Shown: positions 7,989 through 16,816 of the stretch, piece by piece
How the letters are laid out: every line of letters starts with the position of its first letter
How positions within the stretch are numbered: the stretch's first letter is position 1
Source: Marasmitruncus massiliensis
Lineage (GTDB): Bacteria > Bacillota > Clostridia > Oscillospirales > Ruminococcaceae
NCBI RefSeq assembly: GCF_900186535.1
Contig: NZ_FYDE01000005.1
Location: forward strand, 2,021,677-2,085,676
Length of the DNA: 64,000 nucleotides
Direction of reading: 5' to 3'
Notes under the pieces: model-generated
Seen by the model: the letters and a program-made list of their open reading frames with translations, nothing else
The model's database searches: none
Told to the model about the DNA's origin: nothing
Position numbers and translations under genes: made by a program

Positions 7989-9215
7989 TTACACGAGGGA
8001 AACCTTATGGTAGATCTTTTTGCCTTTCCGCAGAATGACATGACCTTTCTCAAAATCGTCGGTCGAAACTGCGTCTGTAAAATTTTCTACCTTTGCATCG
8101 TCCACGGCAATTCCGCCTTGCTGGATCAGCCTTTTCCCTTCCCCTTTCGAGGGCGCGAGACCGGTTTTTACCAGCAAATCGGAAACCAGTATCTTTCCGT
8201 CCGTAAAGTCAGACGCGGAAAGCACGGTGGTCGGCATATCGTCACTATGGCTGCCCGCGGTGAAGAGAGAACGTGCGGCCGCCAGCGCCTTATCTGCCTC
8301 CTCCTGCCCGTGCACCATTTTGGTCAGCTCATAAGCCAACATTTCCTTTGCCTGATTCAGCTGGCTTCCTTCCCAGCTGTCCATTTCTTCAATCTGCTCA
8401 ATCGGAAGGAACGTCAAAAGCTTGAGGCAATGAACCACATCGGCATCCGCAACGTTGCGCCAGTACTGGAAAAAGTCATAAGGGGAGGTTTTGGACGGAT
8501 CCAGCCAGACTGCGCCGTTTTCCGTTTTTCCCATCTTTTTGCCTTCTTTGGTGGTCAGCAGCGTAAATGTCATGCCATAGACCTCATCGCCTGTTACACG
8601 GCGGGTCAGGTCGATACCCCCGAGAATATTTGCCCACTGATCATTGCCGCCGACTTCCATCTTGCAGCCGTAATCCTGATGCAGCTTCAAGAAGTCATAG
8701 CTCTGCATGATCATATAGTTAAACTCTATAAACGAAAGCCCGCGTTCCAGCCGGGTTTTGAAGCACTCAGCCGTCAGCATCTGGTTCACGGAAAAATGCA
8801 CGCCGATGTCGCGCAGCAGTTCGATATAATTCAGTTTGAGAAGCCAGTCGCCGTTTTTCAGCATCAGCGCCTTCCCGTCGGAAAAGTCCAGAAATTTTTC
8901 CATCTGATTCTGAAAACACTGGGCATTGTGGTTGATCTCTTCAATTGAAAGCATCTTTCTCATGTCGGTTTTACCCGTGGGGTCCCCAACCATAGTCGTC
9001 CCGGTTCCCAGCAGGGCAATCGGGCGGTGTCCGGCGCGCTGCAGATGCTTCATTACTACCAGCTGAAGAAAATGACCGACATGCAGGCTGTCAGCGGTTG
9101 CATCAAATCCGATATAAAAAGTAACCTTCTCACTGTTCAGAAGTTCTTCAATTTTTTCGGGATGCGTCATCTGCGCAATCAGGCCGCGTCGGGTTAGTTC
9201 TTCAAATACTGTCAT
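7989..9215 (-). CDS. tyrS: Tyrosyl-tRNA synthetase
   Basis: Class I aminoacyl-tRNA synthetase charging tRNA-Tyr, 408 residues as expected. The HIGH-type motif is GFDATADSLHVGH near residue 37, the KMSKS-type loop is KMGKTENG near 228, and a C-terminal S4-like RNA-binding domain follows (LVKTGLAPSKGEGKRLIQQGG). The ATG follows AAGGAGACAGATCG. It has its own promoter overlapping the end of recN, with a leader too short for a T-box. The gene ends just upstream of the leu promoter. Confidence 0.95.
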   Translation of the reverse strand: MTVFEELTRRGLIAQMTHPEKIEELLNSEKVTFYIGFDATADSLHVGHFLQLVVMKHLQRAGHRPIALLGTGTTMVGDPTGKTDMRKMLSIEEINHNAQCFQNQMEKFLDFSDGKALMLKNGDWLLKLNYIELLRDIGVHFSVNQMLTAECFKTRLERGLSFIEFNYMIMQSYDFLKLHQDYGCKMEVGGNDQWANILGGIDLTRRVTGDEVYGMTFTLLTTKEGKKMGKTENGAVWLDPSKTSPYDFFQYWRNVADADVVHCLKLLTFLPIEQIEEMDSWEGSQLNQAKEMLAYELTKMVHGQEEADKALAAARSLFTAGSHSDDMPTTVLSASDFTDGKILVSDLLVKTGLAPSKGEGKRLIQQGGIAVDDAKVENFTDAVSTDDFEKGHVILRKGKKIYHKVSLV

Positions 9216-9293
9216 CGATCTGTCTCCTTATACTCTTTCTTTCGGCCGCAAGACTTTAGGCTTTCCTACAGCCATGTTGCATTAATTGAATTA

Positions 9294-9321
9294 TTATAGC
9301 ATGCCGGTTTTCAAAACACAA
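9294..9321 (-). promoter_or_regulatory. Putative tyrS promoter
   Basis: TATAAT (9294-9299) with an extended -10 TGC and a weak -35 TTGTGT (9316-9321), 16 nt apart on the minus strand. It separates tyrS from the recN transcript. Confidence 0.5.
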
Positions 9322-9330
9322 CCTGTTTGC

Positions 9331-10998
9331 TCAATTTCCGGCATCAGCCAACATTTCCTCCGCGTGTTTGAGCGCGATTTTGCTTGCGTCATCCCCACCG
9401 GTCATGCGCGCAAGTTCCCTGATACGCTGCTCGCGTCCAAGCGGGGTAATGGCCGTAAACGTGCGGCCGTCATGGGTGCTCTTAGAGATCAAAAGATGGC
9501 GGTTGGCAAAAGAAGCCACCTGCGCCAGATGCGTTACAACAATGACCTGGCGGTTGGCCGCCACCTGCGCCAGCTTTTGCCCGATTTTGCGGGCGGCATG
9601 CCCGGAAACGCCCGTATCCACCTCGTCAAAGATCAATGTGCCAATATCGTCCTTTGCGGCCAGCACATTCTTGATGGAAAGCATAATGCGGGAAAGTTCT
9701 CCCCCCGACGCAATTTTGGCCAGGGATTTTGCGTCCTCCCCCACGTTGGTGGAGATAAACAGTTCCAGATCGTCAATCCCGTCGGCGGAAAGCGGCTTTT
9801 TCTGATGCCGCACAGAAAGCTTCACAGAAGGCATGTCCAAAAATGTCAATTCATCCTGAACTGTCTTGATAAATCCGGATGCAGCCGCTTCACGCTTTTG
9901 AAAGAGTTCGTCCGCAAGGGAGGCCGCCTCTTCCAGCAGCCGTCCTGCCTGTTCCGTAAGCTGTTTTGCACGTGCGTCAGAAGACTCTGTCTGTTCAAGC
10001 TCATTGCATGCTTTCTCATGGTAAGCCAGGATCTGGGCAATCGTCGCGCCATACTTCTTTTTAAGCGAATAGATCGTGTCAAGCCGGCGTTCAATCTCGT
10101 CGAGCTGCGAGGGGTCACAGTCCAGATTATCCAGCAGGCTATGTATATCGCTCGCAAAGCCCTCAAATTCGTAGGAAATCTCGGTCAGGCGGTCCGCCGT
10201 CGGGCGGGCGGCATCCAGATATTCCGCCGCTTCCGACATATTGGCTACCAGCTCGCCAAGCTGATCGATGATGCCCTGCGATTCGCCTTCCCCGTCAAGC
10301 AGTGATGCACTCCCGCCCAGAGCCTGGGTAATGCGCAGGGAATTCTGTATCATTTTACGCTGCGATTTCAGTTCGTCTTCCTCGTCCGGCTGAAGATTCG
10401 CTGCCTCGATTTCACCGATCTGATAATGCAGCAGATCGATCCTGCGGGCTTTTTCCGCCTCATCCGTCTGGATATCCTCCAATTCCCTGCGGACATCCAT
10501 ATAACGATGGTAAGCGGCTCGGCAGCGTCCCGCCAGATCTTCCAGTTCCCCAAAGCTGTCAATAAACGCAACATGCTTCTGAGAGGAAAGCAGCTGCTGA
10601 TTGTCATGCTGTCCGTGTATATTGAGCAGGTATTCGGAAATTGATTTCAGAATCGATGCGGTCGCGGGCCGCCCGTCGATTTTGCAGTTCGACTTCCCGT
10701 CTGCGGAAATCTCACGGTAAATCAATACGGAAGCGTCCTCAGCAGGATATCCTGCCTGAACAAGCGCCTCCTGCGCCGCATTCGACAGGTCAGTAAACAA
10801 TGCGGTAATCACCGCGCGGCTTTCACCGGTGCGAATCAAATCCCGGGAGACGCGCTCTCCAAGGACAGCGTTGATTGCGTGGATCAGGATTGTTTTTCCG
10901 GCGCCGGTTTCTCCTGTAAACACATTGAGGCCGCCTTCAAACTCGATTGTGGCTTCGCTGATCACCGCCACATGATTGATATAAAGCTGAGAAAGCAT
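9331..10998 (-). CDS. recN: DNA repair protein RecN
   Basis: SMC-like ATPase for double-strand-break repair, 555 residues. Walker A is GETGAGKTI near residue 29; coiled-coil arms occupy about 150-370; the C-terminal half has the ABC-type signature SGGELSRIMLS and Walker B LIFDEVDTGVSG. The start MLSQLYINHVAVI follows TTGGGGTGATAGA. It comes right after argR, as in Bacillus, and is the last gene of the asp23-recN series. Confidence 0.95.
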   Translation of the reverse strand: MLSQLYINHVAVISEATIEFEGGLNVFTGETGAGKTILIHAINAVLGERVSRDLIRTGESRAVITALFTDLSNAAQEALVQAGYPAEDASVLIYREISADGKSNCKIDGRPATASILKSISEYLLNIHGQHDNQQLLSSQKHVAFIDSFGELEDLAGRCRAAYHRYMDVRRELEDIQTDEAEKARRIDLLHYQIGEIEAANLQPDEEDELKSQRKMIQNSLRITQALGGSASLLDGEGESQGIIDQLGELVANMSEAAEYLDAARPTADRLTEISYEFEGFASDIHSLLDNLDCDPSQLDEIERRLDTIYSLKKKYGATIAQILAYHEKACNELEQTESSDARAKQLTEQAGRLLEEAASLADELFQKREAAASGFIKTVQDELTFLDMPSVKLSVRHQKKPLSADGIDDLELFISTNVGEDAKSLAKIASGGELSRIMLSIKNVLAAKDDIGTLIFDEVDTGVSGHAARKIGQKLAQVAANRQVIVVTHLAQVASFANRHLLISKSTHDGRTFTAITPLGREQRIRELARMTGGDDASKIALKHAEEMLADAGN

Positions 10999-11030
10999 TC
11001 TATCACCCCAATTTCAAGGAATCATAGCGT

Positions 11031-11492
11031 TTAGCTGTCTGACGCGGCCATTTTCCGAAGCTGTGTAACAAGTTCCCGGGCGTTATGGTCATCGCGCATG
11101 ACAATAAAAATGGTGTCGTCCCCCGCAAGCGTTCCCACGACCCCGCTCCAGTGAAGCGTATCGATCGCCGCGCAGACGGCATTGGCCATGCCGGTAAAAC
11201 ATTTGATCACAACCATGTTGCCGGCAGAATCAATCTCTTTCACGGCTTCCGCGAAAATCAGCATGAATTTACTGGTCATTTCATTTTGTGTGGGGGGGGT
11301 GTGCGTCGTATAGTGATATTTTCCGTCTGAGGTCAGGGTTTTGACCAGCCGCAATTCCTTAATATCGCGTGAAACGGTCGCCTGCGTCACCGGGAAACCG
11401 CTTTGCCCCAAAAGGCTCAGCAGCTCGTCCTGTGTTTCAATCGCGGCGGAGTTGATCAGCTCCAAAATTTTTGCGTGTCGCCTTGCTTTCAT
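11031..11492 (-). CDS. argR: Arginine repressor ArgR/AhrC
   Basis: A 153-residue arginine-responsive regulator. The N-terminal winged helix carries TQATVSRDIKELRL, and the C-terminal hexamerisation/arginine-binding domain carries the GTLAGDDTIFIV segment with the DD that contacts arginine. The start follows AGGGGATAAGC. The linker is encoded across a run of eight C on the coding strand (11299-11292, in HTPPT), a potential slippage tract. It sits between nadK and recN, the usual place in Firmicutes. Confidence 0.95.
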   Translation of the reverse strand: MKARRHAKILELINSAAIETQDELLSLLGQSGFPVTQATVSRDIKELRLVKTLTSDGKYHYTTHTPPTQNEMTSKFMLIFAEAVKEIDSAGNMVVIKCFTGMANAVCAAIDTLHWSGVVGTLAGDDTIFIVMRDDHNARELVTQLRKMAASDS

Positions 11493-11496
11493 ATGC

Positions 11497-12360
11497 TTAT
11501 CCCCTCGATTTTAGCTTATTGCTGAGAATACTGTTAAAATTCTTTTCCGGAAAACCGATAAACCGTACTGATTTTTGCGCCTTTCGAATATGCACCGATT
11601 TACTCTCGTTCAGCAAAGCAATGCGTTCCCCGTCAACACTGACTACAACGTTATCGGAGTTGTTGATATACCGGCTGCGGACCTGCAGCTCCATATCCGG
11701 GGAAAGCAGCACGGTCCGGTCATAAAGGGAGTGGGGGCAGATCGGTGTTAAAATGATGGTGTTGATAGACGGGTTCACAATCGGGCCGCCCGCCGACATG
11801 GAATAAGCGGTGGACCCCAATGGGGTAGCGAAAATCAGCCCGTCCGCCCGGTAACTTCCGATCGCATCCCCGTTACCCTCAATATCAAGGTCCACCAGCC
11901 GCGACAGTTCCCCTTTACTGATTACCACATCATTGACAGCATACCGGATTGTGTCTTCCTCACCAATGGAAACTTCCAGCAGCATATATTCATGAACCAG
12001 GTAATTTCCCGCAGACAGCCGTAAAAGCAGATCGATTTCATTTGCTTCCACCTGCGCCAAAAAGCCAAGCCTGCCCGTGTTAATGCCAAGCAGGGGTTTA
12101 TCATAATTCACAGCATGTTTCGCACTATGCAGGATTGTACCGTCCCCGCCGACTGTCACTATAAAATCACAGGCAGCAATCTGTTCGTCAAAAGGGCCGT
12201 ATGAGGCACCCGGAAACATCCCTGCAAACCGCTCGTCCAGTACAGGCCGGCAGCCGCTTTTGAGCAATGTGGCCACAATCTGTTTCATCAGATCCGCCGT
12301 ATTTGGTTTTGTCAGGTTCGGCATAATCAATACGTTTTTTTTTGCCATGATAGGATTCAT
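11497..12360 (-). CDS. nadK: NAD kinase
   Basis: ATP-NAD kinase making NADP, 287 residues. The GGDGT motif appears as VGGDGTILHSAKH near residue 50, NDVVISKG supplies the NAD-binding Asn-Asp, and the Gly-rich GSTAYSMSAGGPIV follows near residue 175. The start is uncertain among GTG 12363, ATG 12360 and ATG 12348; the upstream AAAGCGGGGTG is best placed for one of the first two. A run of nine A (coding strand) follows the third candidate. It is 9 nt from tlyA and 4 nt from argR, within one operon. Confidence 0.93.
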   Translation of the reverse strand: MNPIMAKKNVLIMPNLTKPNTADLMKQIVATLLKSGCRPVLDERFAGMFPGASYGPFDEQIAACDFIVTVGGDGTILHSAKHAVNYDKPLLGINTGRLGFLAQVEANEIDLLLRLSAGNYLVHEYMLLEVSIGEEDTIRYAVNDVVISKGELSRLVDLDIEGNGDAIGSYRADGLIFATPLGSTAYSMSAGGPIVNPSINTIILTPICPHSLYDRTVLLSPDMELQVRSRYINNSDNVVVSVDGERIALLNESKSVHIRKAQKSVRFIGFPEKNFNSILSNKLKSRG

Positions 12361-12369
12361 CACCCCGCT

Positions 12370-13167
12370 TTAATCGAGATCTTCATGGGACTGATTCACT
12401 AAATTTACAATTTGCTCACGCAGCACCGTATCTTCCGCGCCGCGGCACAAATACATCAGATATTCAATATTCCCTTCCGGCCCCTTCACCGGTGAAAAAG
12501 CAATGCCGCATACCGCAAACCCATTTTCACGCGCATAGAGGACTGCGTTTTCCAGTACTTCGATATGCGTAGAGCGTTCCCTCACTACGCCCTTTTTTCC
12601 AACCTTTTCGCGGCCGGCCTCAAACTGCGGTTTTACCAGACAAACCGCCTGCCCATTTTCGCTAAGCAAAGCCGCCGCGACTGGCAATACAAGCTTAAGG
12701 GAGATAAACGAGACATCCACACTGATAAAATCCACCGGTTCGGAAATCTGTTCCCGGGTTACATAGCGGATGTTCGTTCGTTCCAGATTGACCACCCGGG
12801 AGTCGTTCCGCAGGCTCCACGCAAGCTGCCCATATCCAACGTCCACCGCATACACCTTCACAGCCCCGTTTTGCAGCATACAGTCTGTAAAACCACCCGT
12901 TGAAGCGCCGATATCCATGCAGGTCTTGCCATCCAGCGAAATAGGAAATACCTGCATTGCCTTTTCCAGTTTCAACCCGCCCCGGCTGACATACCGCAAG
13001 GTTTCCCCACGGATTTCCAGAATTGCATCCTCATCCGTATCCATGCCCGGTTTGTCCGCCTTTTGATGGTTGACATAAACCTGGCCGGACATGATAACGG
13101 CCTTTGCCTTTTCGCGGCTTGGAAACAAGCCCTTTTTCACCAGCAAACTATCCAATCGTTCTTTCAC
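12370..13167 (-). CDS. tlyA: TlyA-family rRNA methyltransferase / hemolysin-like protein
   Basis: A 265-residue protein with an N-terminal S4 RNA-binding domain (RLDSLLVKKGLFPSREKAK) and an FtsJ/RrmJ-like methyltransferase domain with the SAM motif DIGASTGGFTDCML. Family members make 2'-O-methylcytidine in rRNA. The start is GTG at 13167 behind GGAGGACAGC. It sits between dxs and nadK, matching yqxC of Bacillus. Confidence 0.93.
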   Translation of the reverse strand: MKERLDSLLVKKGLFPSREKAKAVIMSGQVYVNHQKADKPGMDTDEDAILEIRGETLRYVSRGGLKLEKAMQVFPISLDGKTCMDIGASTGGFTDCMLQNGAVKVYAVDVGYGQLAWSLRNDSRVVNLERTNIRYVTREQISEPVDFISVDVSFISLKLVLPVAAALLSENGQAVCLVKPQFEAGREKVGKKGVVRERSTHIEVLENAVLYARENGFAVCGIAFSPVKGPEGNIEYLMYLCRGAEDTVLREQIVNLVNQSHEDLD

Positions 13168-13188
13168 GCTGTCCTCCGTATTCCTGTA

Positions 13189-15054
13189 TCAAAAATAACG
13201 CGCAATGATTTGATTGGCCAGCGACTGCGCGTCAAGCCGGCAGTATTCCAGCGCCCGCTCATATTCCATCTGCGGAACAAATGGATGCTGAATCCCATGA
13301 AACGTCATATTGCCCCGATACTGTCTTTCTGCCAGCGCTGCCAGGAAGTGCTCGCCGATGCCGCCATGCTCGACACCTTCTTCCACAAACAGGATAGAAC
13401 GGTATCTTTTCGCAAGCCCGATACATTCCGGAGGGATCGGCCATATCCGGTTCAGCTTGAGAAGGTCTGCTTTTTTCCCCTGCTCCTGCAGCAGCTTCAC
13501 GGCTGCCTGGGCCTGCGCAAACTCCCGCCCGTAGGTTACAATCAGGATATTCCCGCCGTTTTTATAATGAAAATAGTCCCCTGTCGAATAGTTCAGCCAA
13601 TCCGCGATTTGAATCTGCGCACCTCTCGGATAACGTACCGCCGCAAGGCCTTTTTCCGCATAGAGCGCACGGTCAAGCGCATAGTACAAATCCTGATAGG
13701 TCGCAGGAGAATAAACCGCAGAGCCCGGAAGCTGGGACAAAAAGGCCGCGTCAAACAGCCCCTGATGTGTTTCCCCGTCGTCCCCGACAATACCCGCGCG
13801 GTCTACCGCCAGCACGACATGGCGCGGCTCAATCGAAGCGTCGTGAATCAGCTGGTCATATCCGCGCTGCAAAAAAGTGGAATATACCGCAAATATGGGC
13901 GTCATCCCCCCTGCGGCAAGTCCGCAAGCGAAAGTAACCGCGTGTTCTTCGGCAATCCCGACGTCAAAAAACCGCCCTTTTGAAGAAAACTCATTGGCAA
14001 AAGGCTGCAGCCCTGTCCCGCTTTGCATAGCTGCCGTAATCGCACAGATTTTGCTGTCTTTGCGGGCCAGTTCCACCAATCGACTTCCGAACACAGAAGA
14101 AAAATTCTCACTGGAACTTTTCATTTTCCCGCTTGCGCAGTCAAAGCTGCCTACACCATGAAACTGGGCAGGATTTTTCTCCGCAAAGGCATATCCTTTT
14201 CCCTTTACCGTATTGACATGTACGACAACCGGCTTGTTCAATTCCTTCGCGCGATTTAACACCTGCACCAGAAGTGGAAGATTATGCCCGTCCACAGGGC
14301 CAAGGTAGTCAAACCCGAAATCTTCAAACATGTTGCTGTGAAGCAGGGCCTGCCGCAACAGCGTTTTAGAGCTTTTCAGCACATTGCTGACGCTTTCCCC
14401 AAGAAGAGGTATATGATCAAGCGTTTCCTCAACACGGTCTTTCAGATACAGGTACCCGTCTGTCGCGCGTTTGTTCGCGAGATAACGGGCAAGTGAGCCT
14501 ACATTTTTTGAAATGGACATATTGTTGTCATTTAAAACAATAATAATGCGGTCGCCGCTGCGGCCGGCATTATTCAAGCCCTCGTATACCATACCGCCCG
14601 TGAATGCGCCGTCACCGATGACAGCCACCACATGATGAGGGTCTTTCAGCAAAGTTTTTGCCTTTGCCAACCCACAAACAGCGGAAATGGATGTGCTCGC
14701 GTGGCCGCCGATAAAAGAATCGTATCTGCTTTCGGTGGAACGGGGGAAACCGGAAATGCCTCCCTCTTTGCGTACCGTCGAAAAAGAGTCGAGACGGCCG
14801 GTCAGCATTTTATGCGTATAGCACTGATGGCCCACGTCCCAGACGATCTGATCCTTTGGCATCGCAAATACGGTATGCAATGCAACCGTAAGCTCCACAA
14901 TCCCAAGATTGGAAGCAAGGTGACCGCCATTCTGGGAAACGGTCTGGATCAGCCGTTGGCGAAGTTCTCTGCACAGCGCTTTTTGCTGTTCTAAGTCCAG
15001 TTTTTTTAAATCCTCGGGCAATTTTAAAGAACCCAAGAGGTTGTATTGAGACAA
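13189..15054 (-). CDS. dxs: 1-deoxy-D-xylulose-5-phosphate synthase
   Basis: Thiamine-diphosphate enzyme making DXP from pyruvate and glyceraldehyde 3-phosphate, the entry to the MEP isoprenoid pathway. The 621-residue length is normal. The ThDP site is GDGAFTGGMVYEGLNNAG near residue 147; the transketolase central domain has DRAGIVGDDGETHQG. Translation starts at TTG (15054) behind GAGGTG. It is close to ispA and so couples isoprenoid precursor supply with prenyl chain synthesis. Confidence 0.95.
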   Translation of the reverse strand: MSQYNLLGSLKLPEDLKKLDLEQQKALCRELRQRLIQTVSQNGGHLASNLGIVELTVALHTVFAMPKDQIVWDVGHQCYTHKMLTGRLDSFSTVRKEGGISGFPRSTESRYDSFIGGHASTSISAVCGLAKAKTLLKDPHHVVAVIGDGAFTGGMVYEGLNNAGRSGDRIIIVLNDNNMSISKNVGSLARYLANKRATDGYLYLKDRVEETLDHIPLLGESVSNVLKSSKTLLRQALLHSNMFEDFGFDYLGPVDGHNLPLLVQVLNRAKELNKPVVVHVNTVKGKGYAFAEKNPAQFHGVGSFDCASGKMKSSSENFSSVFGSRLVELARKDSKICAITAAMQSGTGLQPFANEFSSKGRFFDVGIAEEHAVTFACGLAAGGMTPIFAVYSTFLQRGYDQLIHDASIEPRHVVLAVDRAGIVGDDGETHQGLFDAAFLSQLPGSAVYSPATYQDLYYALDRALYAEKGLAAVRYPRGAQIQIADWLNYSTGDYFHYKNGGNILIVTYGREFAQAQAAVKLLQEQGKKADLLKLNRIWPIPPECIGLAKRYRSILFVEEGVEHGGIGEHFLAALAERQYRGNMTFHGIQHPFVPQMEYERALEYCRLDAQSLANQIIARYF

Positions 15055-15080
15055 AATAACACCTCACTGACCGGCGGAAA

Positions 15081-15599
15081 TTATTTGATAGGGACAACCA
15101 CAGCGATGATGATTCCAAGAATCGCACCGCAGAGCACTTCAATTGGGGTGTGCCCTACCAGTTCTTTGAGCACCTTGCGTTTTTCCCCTGTTTCTTCCTC
15201 CAGCTCTTCCAGCTTGCTTCCGCGGGCGATTGATTCAAACTCTTCTTTAACCATAAGAAACATATCCTTAAAGTCCATCACCATCCGGTTAATGGCCTTT
15301 GCCTGCTCGCCTGCTGCCCGCCGTACTCCCATGGCGTCATACATAACAATTCCTGCCAGCGCGAGGGAAATTGCAAATTCAGGGGAAGAATATCCAAGTT
15401 TTTTCGCAATTCCCACTGCAATTGCGCAAACAAGTGATGAATGGGAGCTCGGCATGCCGCCGGAACCCACCATGCGTTCCCAAATAATTTTTTTGTTGGG
15501 GATATATGCCAATGCCGTTTTGATCAGCTGCGCGGACAGCCACGCAAGAAAACCCACGTTTATGACATAGTTGCTGGTTATTACTTGTAACGGATTCAT
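15081..15599 (-). CDS. Divergent PAP2 family membrane protein (DUF212)
   Basis: A 172-residue membrane protein of the divergent PAP2/acid phosphatase family. The motif GGMPSSHSSLVCAIAVG near residue 48 matches the conserved PSSH of PAP2 phosphatases; hydrophobic segments lie near residues 8-30, 52-90 and at the C-terminus. The substrate is unknown; an isoprenoid pyrophosphate would fit the ispA-dxs neighbourhood, which is inference. The ATG follows GGAGCTAATTTT. Confidence 0.85.
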   Translation of the reverse strand: MNPLQVITSNYVINVGFLAWLSAQLIKTALAYIPNKKIIWERMVGSGGMPSSHSSLVCAIAVGIAKKLGYSSPEFAISLALAGIVMYDAMGVRRAAGEQAKAINRMVMDFKDMFLMVKEEFESIARGSKLEELEEETGEKRKVLKELVGHTPIEVLCGAILGIIIAVVVPIK

Positions 15600-15738
15600 A
15601 AAATTAGCTCCATTCCGCCGGTATGCATCGGCATATCATGCCCCGGCAAACTGCTCAGTCCGGTCTTACTGCAAAAACAGCCGCTGTAAAACCGCTTTGC
15701 ACATCAGAGAAAACAATATCTGGGAGTAACTTGCTCTG

Positions 15739-16620
15739 TTAATGATCGCGTGTCAGGATCATATCGGCAAGCCAGAGCAAAAATTGGTTATCCGGCAAAG
15801 TCGCAATGCTCTTCTTTGCCAGCTCCACCTGCTCCGCAGCGGCTTCCTTCGCGCCTTCCACGCCAAACAAAGTAACATAGGTTGTCTTATGGTTTTCATT
15901 GTCGCTGCCTATAGGCTTTCCAATCTTTTCCGCCGTTCCAACCACATCCAGAATATCATCTGTGATTTGAAACGCAAGGCCGCACGCCTTTGCATAGGCG
16001 TCTGCGGCCTCAATCATCTGTGAATCCGCGCCGCCCGCAACACAGCCCAGCTTTGCCGAAGCCCTGAGCAGCGCGCCGGTCTTTAGCTCGTAAAGCAAGT
16101 TCAGCGTCTGGAGATCAATCTGCTTTCCTTCGCTGGCCAGATCGATCACCTGTCCGCCGATCATGCCGAATATGCCCGCCGCGCGGGAAAGCGTTTTTAC
16201 CGCTTCCACAATGTGCGCATCCGGCAAGGAAGCATCCGCGGCTGTCTCGAAAGCCAGCGTCAGCAGGCCGTCCCCGGCTAACAAAGCGTTGGCTTCTCCA
16301 AACGCCTTATGGCAGGAAGGCTTCCCCCGGCGAAGGTCGTCATTGTCCATGCAGGGCAGATCATCATGAATCAGGGAATAGGCATGCACCATTTCAATTG
16401 CGCACGCAAAAGCAACCGCATCACCACGCGCGGCACGGCACAGCCTCGCAAACTCCATCACAAACGCCGCGCGAAGCCGCTTGCCGGCATCCAGCAAACT
16501 GTAGCGCATCGCATCTATCACCTGCATTTGCAGGCAGGTGCCTTTAAAAGTCAGCCGCTCGCGCAGCGCATCATTTGCATTTTTGGCGTAAAGCGCAAGC
16601 TGCTCCTCATAATTGTTCAT
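15739..16620 (-). CDS. ispA: Polyprenyl synthetase, farnesyl/geranyl diphosphate synthase
   Basis: Short-chain prenyltransferase of 293 residues. The first Asp-rich motif is HDDLPCMDND near residue 84 and the second is ITDDILDVVG near 225; KGTC/GKRLRA-type N-terminal contacts are present. It condenses IPP with DMAPP/GPP to FPP. The ATG overlaps the end of xseB by 14 nt, with AAAGGAGGAGCC upstream. About 120 nt with no obvious feature separates it from the downstream DUF212 gene. Confidence 0.93.
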   Translation of the reverse strand: MNNYEEQLALYAKNANDALRERLTFKGTCLQMQVIDAMRYSLLDAGKRLRAAFVMEFARLCRAARGDAVAFACAIEMVHAYSLIHDDLPCMDNDDLRRGKPSCHKAFGEANALLAGDGLLTLAFETAADASLPDAHIVEAVKTLSRAAGIFGMIGGQVIDLASEGKQIDLQTLNLLYELKTGALLRASAKLGCVAGGADSQMIEAADAYAKACGLAFQITDDILDVVGTAEKIGKPIGSDNENHKTTYVTLFGVEGAKEAAAEQVELAKKSIATLPDNQFLLWLADMILTRDH

Positions 16621-16816
16621 CAGGCTCCTCCTTTGCAGCGGTCAGCTTTTCCACCTTCAGCTTTGCGGCCTCTAATTTTCCGTTTGCAAAGTCTAAAAGC
16701 TTTACAGCTTCCGCATATAATTTAATGGAATCATCTATGGAGAGTTCCCCGCCCATCTGTGCAGCAATTTCCTCGAGCCGCTTAACGGCTCCTTCCAAAT
16801 TCATCGTCTTGCTCAT
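16607..16816 (-). CDS. xseB: Exodeoxyribonuclease VII small subunit
   Basis: A 69-residue helical protein (MSKTMNLEGAVKRLEEIA start; SIDDSIKLYAEAVKLL core) that assembles around XseA to form exonuclease VII. The ATG at 16816 overlaps the xseA stop by 4 nt (ATGA). A longer open frame to 16966 only overlaps xseA out of frame and is not the start. The 3' end overlaps ispA by 14 nt. Confidence 0.95.
   Translation of the reverse strand: MSKTMNLEGAVKRLEEIAAQMGGELSIDDSIKLYAEAVKLLDFANGKLEAAKLKVEKLTAAKEEPDEQL

Noticed and set aside
9216..9330. T-box upstream of tyrS
   Set aside because: The leader is only about 70 nt and has no T-box sequence or terminator.
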